The notes under the pieces are model-generated. The model ran no database searches, had not been told where the DNA came from, and was given only the letters and a program-made list of their open reading frames with translations. The position numbers and the translations under genes are program-made. A DNA stretch of 64,000 nt from Maribellus sediminis. Lineage in GTDB: Bacteria > Bacteroidota > Bacteroidia > Bacteroidales > Prolixibacteraceae. How positions within the stretch are numbered: position 1 is the stretch's first letter; every line of letters starts with the position of its first letter. The DNA lies in contig NZ_WXUB01000002.1 of NCBI RefSeq assembly GCF_011799805.1, forward strand, positions 434,001 to 498,000. Reading direction: 5' to 3'. This document shows positions 54,431 to 61,988 of this stretch, piece after piece.

Positions 54431-57247
54431 TTAATTTTCAACATACTTGATGGCTTGTTCCAGATTATTTAGTTCAACTGAAACTGCGGGGTCGAATTTT
54501 TCTGAGCTCATGTAAGACAGCAAACTCTGGCGAAATTGTCGGGCTGCGGGACGTTCTTCCAGGTTCTCCGAAATGTCAATCGAACAAACCAGCAGCTTCC
54601 CGTTGCCAACTTTGGCCTCAAAAAGAGAACCCAACTTCCGCGGTTTGTTCCAGTCGTCAATCGGTTCAATCATTGGTCGTAATTCACCGGGTAGCTCTTT
54701 CATAATCATTGGCTTTGAGTTCTCCAGCAAATCGTACCATTGCCAATCGGCAAAATTTTCGGTTGGAAACTCATCGAAAACAGGATGGTCGGCCTGGCAA
54801 TAAGTACCAACGGTATGCACAGGGGCGGTCATAAACATCACTTTCGTCCAAAAAATTGGTGCAAAAGCTCCATTTGTGTTGCAACTAATTGAGCTGGCTG
54901 GAAGAGCCAGAAGAACAGAACCTCCTCTTTTTAACGCTTCTTTGGCTGCATTGTCAAGCTTATTTGTTACCAGAACATTGGTTGGTTCAGGCTTGTTTTG
55001 TGACGGATAAATCCACAAAGGCCAATGATTTTTAAAGCGTGTACCGGGTAAAACGAGCTCAAGTTTGACCTGTGACGCATTTTCAACGGGAGCCAATGGT
55101 AATTGGATTAAACCTACCTCCGTTACTGTACCTGTTGGAAGATCATGCGTAAACTGGCCGTCTCCAATTACCTTTCCGGTGGCATCCGTTAACTGCCAAT
55201 TAACTTTTTGTGACTTCAGATCAGCAGGGCCATAATTTGCGACAACAACCGTTGATTGAAAAGTTTGATCGGAATTCCAAACGTAAGATTTAAACCTTGC
55301 CAGAGGTACCGTTTCATCACAAAAAGAACGGTATTCTTCAGGAGTACAATATCCTTTTGAATCCCAAAATGGATCCAAAATGCCCACCGGCGCAAAGCCC
55401 TGCCCCGGGAAATCGCGCAGATCAAGTAACTGAACACCTGAATGATCGGGTGCCTTTAATGCAGTTTCTACAGTAGCTTTGTAAAGTAGCGTTTGTAACT
55501 TTCCACTGGCCATATAGTAATCGTCATAGCGTTCCCAAACGCCTGCTTCTTTCATCAAATCACGGTAAATTTTCAGGTAATACGGATGAAGGCTTCCCTT
55601 GTACTTATTAAGAGTTCCCATATTCGGCCAGGATGACCACTGGCCATCTTCGTGCGTTATTTCAGGTCGATTTTGCTGCGAGAAAAAATCGTTACGGTCA
55701 TAATCCGTATTGTTTGAGCAAACTCCATATGTTTTTCGATATAGAAATTTTTGGCCTTTGATGTTGAAGTCGCAATACTCACTAAAGTTATCGCGGGTAT
55801 TATCCAGATACAAACGACGGGGATCTATACGCTGGAATCTTTGGATCGTAGAATCCATATACTCCATGCCACCGTTACTATTTTCATTGCCAATTGAAAA
55901 TAGTGCAAAACAAGGATGGTTGCCATAGTATTTAAATGTGCGGTCTGCCTCGTCAATAATCCACTGATCGATTGGTTGGCCTTCCCCAAAACGAATCCAC
56001 ATAACAAATTCGGGTTGAAGGTAAACTCCGGCTTCGTCGGCGGCTTCATAGGCCGCTTTGGGTGGTGTCCAGGAGTGGTAGCGAACGTGATTCAATCCAT
56101 GTTCTTTGACGATTTTAAATATTCTATCCCATGATTCTTTGTCAGTTGGGGGGTAACCTGTGTTTGGAAAAATACAGCAATCGAGTGTGCCTCGTAAAAA
56201 GATTTTGCGCCCGTTTACCAATAAATGATTACCCTTTGCTTCTATGGTACGAATACCAAAGGTTGTGGATTGATTGTCTGTAAAATTCTCCGTTTTAAGT
56301 TTCGCATTAATGGTGAAGATTGCCGGATCGAATTCATTCCATAGAGGTGCATTCTCCCCTAATGAATATTTCGCTTCAACAACCTTTATTGTCCCGGCAG
56401 CTATGGTTTCTGTTATCGACTGGTCGGGAGCCTTGTATTTTTCACCGAATGTTGTTGCTGCTGAATAGTCTATTTTCACTTTTGCAGGTTTATCAGTCTT
56501 GTTCCGAACGGTAAACTGAACCAGGGCAACCTTATCTATATAGTCGCGTGCATCAACGCGAATATGGTCAATGCCAACCGGGGGTGCTGCAGTAAGATTT
56601 ATTTTCCCAACAATTCCGTGCCAGTTGCTTTGGGTTTGATCCGAAATGGCATGGCCATCGGGACCAATATTCACATCTTTAATGCGGTTGTCCACGCATA
56701 AAGAAATCTTATGTTTTCCGGGTGTTAAATATTTCGAGAGGTCATATTCATGCTGAACACCCATTCCATTTTCCATTCCAACATATTGGTCATCAATCCA
56801 AAGTTTCGATTCCCAATGTACCCGTTCCAGGTTCAGCACAATCTTTTGATCTTTCCAGTTTTCGGGAATGGTTACATCGCGCTGGTACCATCCGGCCCCC
56901 TGATAAACGCGATCGGGTGTCCACCAAAAAGGATGACGGAATTCACCATCCTTTTCCATGTAGGGTTTAAAATGTGGTATCTTTTCAATTTTTTCAGCAT
57001 ATCCCTTGCCAACTGTCCATTTGGATTCCATCGAAGGAATTTCTCCAAACCCCTGCTCTAGGCAACTGCCGGGTAAATGAAGCGTATCTTCGAGATGTTT
57101 GGAAAACCATTTCTCTGTAATACCGGCATCTGCAGAGTCTAGGGCAAACCGCCACTCTCCTGCCATATCAATTTCTGAAGATTTTTCCCGAGTTGAGCAC
57201 GAGAACAGAGCCAATGCCAACAAGGCTAATAAAATTATATTTTTCAT
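54431..57247 (-). CDS. GH2 family glycosidase (beta-galactosidase-like), copy D
   Basis: 938 residues from ATG 57247; the frame is open to 57313, but the lipoprotein leader (MKNIILLALLALALFSC) begins at the inner ATG. The jelly-roll has MAGEWRFALDSADAGITEKW and HWESKLWIDDQYVGMENGMG. The barrel has KIFLRGTLDCCIFPNTGYPP, HVRYHSWTPPKAAYEAADEA, the acid/base Glu in FSIGNENSNG and the nucleophile Glu in ITHEDGQWSSWPNMGTLNKY. Thr replaces the Cys of the RFHSWCPP motif and THEDGQ replaces SHEIGQ, so it is a distinct branch. The shared C-terminal domain ends the protein. It is 36 bases upstream of GH59 and 70 bases downstream of copy E. Confidence 0.92.
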   Translation of the reverse strand: MKNIILLALLALALFSCSTREKSSEIDMAGEWRFALDSADAGITEKWFSKHLEDTLHLPGSCLEQGFGEIPSMESKWTVGKGYAEKIEKIPHFKPYMEKDGEFRHPFWWTPDRVYQGAGWYQRDVTIPENWKDQKIVLNLERVHWESKLWIDDQYVGMENGMGVQHEYDLSKYLTPGKHKISLCVDNRIKDVNIGPDGHAISDQTQSNWHGIVGKINLTAAPPVGIDHIRVDARDYIDKVALVQFTVRNKTDKPAKVKIDYSAATTFGEKYKAPDQSITETIAAGTIKVVEAKYSLGENAPLWNEFDPAIFTINAKLKTENFTDNQSTTFGIRTIEAKGNHLLVNGRKIFLRGTLDCCIFPNTGYPPTDKESWDRIFKIVKEHGLNHVRYHSWTPPKAAYEAADEAGVYLQPEFVMWIRFGEGQPIDQWIIDEADRTFKYYGNHPCFALFSIGNENSNGGMEYMDSTIQRFQRIDPRRLYLDNTRDNFSEYCDFNIKGQKFLYRKTYGVCSNNTDYDRNDFFSQQNRPEITHEDGQWSSWPNMGTLNKYKGSLHPYYLKIYRDLMKEAGVWERYDDYYMASGKLQTLLYKATVETALKAPDHSGVQLLDLRDFPGQGFAPVGILDPFWDSKGYCTPEEYRSFCDETVPLARFKSYVWNSDQTFQSTVVVANYGPADLKSQKVNWQLTDATGKVIGDGQFTHDLPTGTVTEVGLIQLPLAPVENASQVKLELVLPGTRFKNHWPLWIYPSQNKPEPTNVLVTNKLDNAAKEALKRGGSVLLALPASSISCNTNGAFAPIFWTKVMFMTAPVHTVGTYCQADHPVFDEFPTENFADWQWYDLLENSKPMIMKELPGELRPMIEPIDDWNKPRKLGSLFEAKVGNGKLLVCSIDISENLEERPAARQFRQSLLSYMSSEKFDPAVSVELNNLEQAIKYVEN

Positions 57248-57317
57248 TTTTTTGATATTGTATAGTTTTTTAGCAAAAAATGAAACTGAGCCTAACCTCT
57301 CAGGCTCAATCACTTAG

Positions 57318-60167
57318 CTATTTTAAGAGACTTTTGATTTCATCGATACTCAAAGAAACTTGCGGATTAAAACCATCTCCGGACATATGGCTTTTCAGAC
57401 TATACAGAAGCTGGCGTGCTTCCGGTCTGGTCTCCAAATCTGATTGCAGGTCGATACCAGAAAAAAGCAACTTTCCCTTTCCAACTTTAGCTTCAAAAAG
57501 CAAGGCAAGGTTTCTGTTGGTTACCCAATCATCAATTACCCGGACAATTGGTGTTACTGTAGATGAAAAACCTTCAATATTAACTGCATTTGAATGGCTC
57601 ATAGCGTCCCACCATTGCCAGTTTGAATAATACTCTGTTGGAAATTCGGCCAATGCAGGGTGTTCAGGATCGCACAAAATTCCAAGTGTATGAGGTTTCT
57701 GTTCGCCAGTCCATGCCGTGTTCCAAAAAATACTGGAAAATCCTATTCCAACTTCTCCCCCTTTACCTTCTTTAATGCTCCCTTTTTCAATGGTCAGTAA
57801 AACATTCTTCCCCTCCTGCAAAGCCGTAATTGCCTTTTTATCCAGTTTTCGTACGATCAATATATCATCATATGTTTTTGGTAGTTCTGATGGATAAACC
57901 CAAAGGTCCCAACCGTTTTTGAAATCAGCGACTTCAACTTCCAACCGGAATTTCGATGCTTTTTCAACCACAATATTTTCACTGATTGAGCCCAATGGAA
58001 TACCGTTTCCCCAATTCAAATCAACAGGCATGAGCGTTCCTTCTTTTACGACCTTACCGTCATTGTTAAAAATCTTCCACGAAGTTGTTACTCCCGAAAG
58101 CTCTTTGGGTCCAAAATGTGCTATTTCCAATTCTACGTCAATAGCCTCATCACTGGTAAAAATCCGCTTTTTGAAACGAGCCAGCGGAACGGTTTCATTA
58201 CAAAACCGGCTGTATTCTTCGGGAGTAATATATCCCTTTTCTTCCCAAAACGGATCAAGTACTCCAACCAAAGCTGTTCCCTGCCCCGGGAAGTCATGAA
58301 GATCAAGCAACTGGAAGCCGCCAAAACCTTTCGTTCGAAGGGCAGCTTCAATATCTGCCTTATAACAGAGTGCCTGTAATTTTCCTGAAGCCAGCAAAAA
58401 ACTATCGGCCAACTGAAGCATACCATGAGCCTCAAGACTTTCCCTGAATATTTCAAAATTCTTGGGTTTCAATACACCATCGTATTTAGGTATCTCCTTG
58501 AAATTAGGATAAACACACCATTGTCCGATTTCATGGCTCACCATCGGAACATCAAGATCCTGAATGGCTTCATCAAAGTCGTAATCACTGCGGGGAGGCT
58601 GACTGTTTATTATGCTTTTCAGTCCTTCTCCCCAACCCTGAATTCTCACACCCTTTCCTTTGTGCGTATGTTCATTTTGATATTCATTTTCAGGAAGTGC
58701 AGGCCAACCTGCACCAGCAGTATATACACGCCTTTTGTCTTTTTCTTTCCAGTAAGAAACAAATTTTGCCAAATATTCTTGGTGTTTTGGGCCACCCGGT
58801 TCATTTCCATAAGCCATCATCAGGAATGACGGATGGTTTCCATAGGCGTCAACTATGCGTTTGCTTTCGTCCCAAACATATTGATCGATGGGTAGGCCAC
58901 TGCCTATCCGGGTGCTACCGTTTGCCCATGACGAACACTCTACTTGAAAATAAATCCCCATGCTGTCGGCTACCTGAAAAGCTGCTTCGGGTGGACACCA
59001 TGAATGGAAACGCACATGATTTAAACCATGCGCTTTTACTGCTTTAAAAACCTTTTCCCATCCTTTATGATCAGTTGGAGGGTAACCTGTTTTGGGGAAT
59101 ATTGCACACTCCAGCGTTCCGCGTAAAAATATCGGACGGCCGTTTACAATAAATTTTTTGTCTTTGACATAAACTTTCCGAAGGCCAAAATCAACATAAT
59201 CAATGTCCTGTTCCTTCTCTGACTTCAAAGCTAAGGAAAGCTGATATACGTTTGGATTAAATTCATCCCACAACAATGCATCTGGTCCTAATTGATAAGC
59301 CATTTTAACAGTGTTCTCTCCCGGTTCAAGGCTAAACTCCCAACTCGTTTTTTTTGTTTTTCCTCCTGTATTTCTCAGTATTGCTTCAGCACTAATTTTG
59401 ACATCTCTTTTTTCATCAAGGAAATTATCGACAACTGCAATAATCTCAATTTCTTTATTTTCCGGGTCAGGAAAAACTTTAATGTTTTTAAATGAAATCC
59501 TATCGGTAGCCTGCAATTTCATATCGCCAACAATTCCATTCCAATTTGACTGGGTATGGTCTGATACACTGTGCGAATCTCTGCCTGGATCTACTTTATC
59601 CAACCGATTATCAATTCGAACTGCAATTGTATTCGTACCAGTTTTCAGGTAAGATGAAATATCAAAAACATGAGGAACCGCAAGACTGTTATGGGTCTCC
59701 ACTTCATTTCCATTAATCCAGACTGTAGACTCCCAATGCGGACGTTCCAATACGAGTTGTACGGTTTTACCTAACCACTCCTGAGGCAAATCAACTTTCT
59801 TCAAATACCATGCGGCGCCAGTATATTTTTTAAGGGGTTGAAGCCAATAAGGAAACCTTATGATACTGGTATCGACGTATGGTTTATAGTTTGGATTATT
59901 ATACCATTCTCTGTCTCGAATTCCTCCCGTCCACTTTGTATCAACACTTATATCGTAACCTTTACCGTTTTCAACCATGGAACCCGGCAAAGAAACAAGC
60001 TCGTTTAAATTTTCGTTATACCATTTTTCAGCTATTCCTTTATCTTGCGGATCCATTTGAAACCGCCATTGGCCGGAAAGATCAATTGTTGACTGATCTT
60101 GTTGTGTACAACCTGAAATAGTAATAATTAACAGGATAAAAAGGAATGGTAATAATTTAGGTTTCAT
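57318..60167 (-). CDS. GH2 family glycosidase (beta-galactosidase-like), copy E
   Basis: 949 residues. The lipoprotein leader ends ISGC (Cys20). The jelly-roll runs to about residue 220 (LSGQWRFQMDPQDKGIAEKW; HWESTVWINGNEVETHNSLA), the Ig-like domain to about 335, and the barrel from RPIFLRGTLECAIFPKTGYP. The acid/base is Glu456 (AYGNEPGG) and the nucleophile Glu546 (VSHEIGQWCVYP). The C-terminal domain of about 200 residues includes FPTEYYSNWQWWDAMSHSNA. It is the nearest relative of copy B at 28830-31697. It is the first enzyme gene after the second SusCD pair, across a 328-base gap, and begins the tight block that runs to 45102. Confidence 0.93.
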   Translation of the reverse strand: MKPKLLPFLFILLIITISGCTQQDQSTIDLSGQWRFQMDPQDKGIAEKWYNENLNELVSLPGSMVENGKGYDISVDTKWTGGIRDREWYNNPNYKPYVDTSIIRFPYWLQPLKKYTGAAWYLKKVDLPQEWLGKTVQLVLERPHWESTVWINGNEVETHNSLAVPHVFDISSYLKTGTNTIAVRIDNRLDKVDPGRDSHSVSDHTQSNWNGIVGDMKLQATDRISFKNIKVFPDPENKEIEIIAVVDNFLDEKRDVKISAEAILRNTGGKTKKTSWEFSLEPGENTVKMAYQLGPDALLWDEFNPNVYQLSLALKSEKEQDIDYVDFGLRKVYVKDKKFIVNGRPIFLRGTLECAIFPKTGYPPTDHKGWEKVFKAVKAHGLNHVRFHSWCPPEAAFQVADSMGIYFQVECSSWANGSTRIGSGLPIDQYVWDESKRIVDAYGNHPSFLMMAYGNEPGGPKHQEYLAKFVSYWKEKDKRRVYTAGAGWPALPENEYQNEHTHKGKGVRIQGWGEGLKSIINSQPPRSDYDFDEAIQDLDVPMVSHEIGQWCVYPNFKEIPKYDGVLKPKNFEIFRESLEAHGMLQLADSFLLASGKLQALCYKADIEAALRTKGFGGFQLLDLHDFPGQGTALVGVLDPFWEEKGYITPEEYSRFCNETVPLARFKKRIFTSDEAIDVELEIAHFGPKELSGVTTSWKIFNNDGKVVKEGTLMPVDLNWGNGIPLGSISENIVVEKASKFRLEVEVADFKNGWDLWVYPSELPKTYDDILIVRKLDKKAITALQEGKNVLLTIEKGSIKEGKGGEVGIGFSSIFWNTAWTGEQKPHTLGILCDPEHPALAEFPTEYYSNWQWWDAMSHSNAVNIEGFSSTVTPIVRVIDDWVTNRNLALLFEAKVGKGKLLFSGIDLQSDLETRPEARQLLYSLKSHMSGDGFNPQVSLSIDEIKSLLK

Positions 60168-60495
60168 TGAATTAGTTCTAAAAGTTAAATATTTTGCAGC
60201 TCTAATAAATATCTATCTATGCCAGATGATAAGTCCATTCTGATAGAAAACATAGAAATTCGAAATTATTTATTGGATTTAATTTACATTTTGAGTTTAG
60301 AAAAGAGTTATGAAAATCTCTTTCATGATTAAAAAGAAAGGGACCATGAAAGTATGATCCATGATCCCCAATTAATCTAACCAAACTAAAATCTATGAAA
60401 ATCTAATAATCTACGGTTCTAATTAGGTTGGTATATTAACAAAGTATCCTAATCTGGAAAAAGTACACCCTATTAATATACTGTATTGTTCTCTG
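60168..60495. other. Intergenic region between SusD2 and the enzyme block
   Basis: 328 bases without a gene. An inverted repeat, CTTTCATG (60320-60327) and CATGAAAG (60345-60352), lies in the middle, followed by a doubled ATGATCC motif (60354-60367). Its long A-rich loop and lack of a T run make it a poor terminator. It may be a leader structure or operator for the enzyme block. No clear promoter is visible. Confidence 0.35.
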
Positions 60496-61977
60496 TTACC
60501 AGGGATCATTCTGTGTCATTGCTGGATTGTTATCCAGTTCTGCTTCTGGAATTGGATAATACAAATGTTTTGAAGAAAAATTCTCCCAGCCAAGCGCCTT
60601 ACCAGCCTTAATTACTTCTTCCGTTATCCCCCAACGTCTCAGATCATACCAGCGAAGTCCTTCGCGGTTGAACTCCACATTACGCTGGTGCATAATTTCT
60701 TCCATCATCTGCTGCTGTGACCATCCCATCATTTCGGATGTTTTATCAGCCAATTTCGCTCTGTCCCTAATCCTGGTAACAAATGGAACTGCCTGTGACA
60801 CTTTATTTGTCATGGTTAAAGCTTCAGCATACATAAGCAAAACATCGGCATAACGCATAGCATATTCATCAACGGACGAACGCCAATTGCCTTCGTTTTC
60901 CAACCAGTAGCGCTGATATTTTTTAATCCAAATATCATCTTCGTTCCATTCATCAAGGAAATTTCTCTGATAAAAAACACAGCCAGGATAATTCCATGCC
61001 AACGAAGCCGTTGCCCTAGGATCAAAATCTCCATCAGCCGCTTTTTCCATGGTTAATGCATCCAACAATGTTTTTGTAGGCATAAGTTCCCACCAGCCAA
61101 CATTAGCAGGTCCATTTTCCTGGCCAATAACAGTGTGTAATCCAAGTTCAGGTAAACCAAACTGTATGGCAAATACCGATTCAATGCTGTTTTCATGGCT
61201 TCCATCAAACAAATCTTGATAGTTATCCAATAAACCATAACCGTATTTGCTTTCGTTGTTTACAAGTTCAGATAATTCAGTGATCACTTTGTCAAATTCA
61301 CCCCGGTACAAATAAGCTCTTCCAAGAAAAGCAATTACTGTTCCCTTAGTTGCCCTTCCTTTTTTATCATTAGAGTAAGAAATGGGCAAATCTGCCTTTG
61401 CAGCATTCCAATCTAAAAATACTTGTTGCCAAACTTCCTCCATACTTGATTTGGCAACAAAATAATCATCTGAACTTTCAGCTATATCCGTAATAAGTGG
61501 AATAGCTCCAAAATCGCTTACCAAATAAGAATAAAACAAACCTCTTAAAAACTTGGCTTCTGCAATAAGCTCTTTTTTTGCGGTTGCATCAATATCTTCC
61601 ATTAATTCTCCATAGTGTATGGCCTGATTACAATAGAAAATACTTCTGTAGGCGCCTCTGTACAAAGCTGTACTGGCACCATTGGCTGGTTCATTTAAAA
61701 AACGACAAATCCGGTATCTGGCAGCAACATCAGTTCGCATTATAAAATTCTCTGTTCTTCCCGCTCTTGTATGTATACCTGCCTGATCCCAGTATGTATT
61801 ATTCCATGCTCCACCAAGGTTAGCATATATAGCAGCAACCCCTGACTCCAGGTCTGCCTCGGTTTTCCAAAAAGACGATTGAGTAAGTAAGTTAGGGTTT
61901 TCGAGTTCTAAAAAGTCTTCGGTGCATGCTCCTAAGAAAATTGTTAAAACAATTAATATAAAAATTTTATTTTTCAT
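60496..61977 (-). CDS. susD: SusD/RagB family glycan-binding lipoprotein (second pair)
   Basis: 493 residues. The lipobox is FLGAC (Cys18), followed by TEDFLELENPNLLTQSSFWK. Family features: ALYRGAYRSIFYCNQAIHYG, AEAKFLRGLFYSYLVSDFGA, FLGRAYLYRGEFDKVITELS, and at the end MRYADVLLMYAEALTMTNKV, RNVEFNREGLRWYDLRRWGI and YYPIPEAELDNNPAMTQNDP. It is not closely similar to the SusD at 13633-15123, so the two pairs are separate acquisitions or old duplicates with different ligands. It begins 11 bases after the second SusC stop. No hairpin with a T run follows, so transcription may continue into the GH2/GH59 block. Confidence 0.95.
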   Translation of the reverse strand: MKNKIFILIVLTIFLGACTEDFLELENPNLLTQSSFWKTEADLESGVAAIYANLGGAWNNTYWDQAGIHTRAGRTENFIMRTDVAARYRICRFLNEPANGASTALYRGAYRSIFYCNQAIHYGELMEDIDATAKKELIAEAKFLRGLFYSYLVSDFGAIPLITDIAESSDDYFVAKSSMEEVWQQVFLDWNAAKADLPISYSNDKKGRATKGTVIAFLGRAYLYRGEFDKVITELSELVNNESKYGYGLLDNYQDLFDGSHENSIESVFAIQFGLPELGLHTVIGQENGPANVGWWELMPTKTLLDALTMEKAADGDFDPRATASLAWNYPGCVFYQRNFLDEWNEDDIWIKKYQRYWLENEGNWRSSVDEYAMRYADVLLMYAEALTMTNKVSQAVPFVTRIRDRAKLADKTSEMMGWSQQQMMEEIMHQRNVEFNREGLRWYDLRRWGITEEVIKAGKALGWENFSSKHLYYPIPEAELDNNPAMTQNDPW

Positions 61978-61988
61978 CTTGTTAAATT

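Noticed and set aside
60320-60352. Terminator for the second SusCD pair
   Set aside because: The stem is only eight bases with a 17-base loop and no T run follows in the minus direction.
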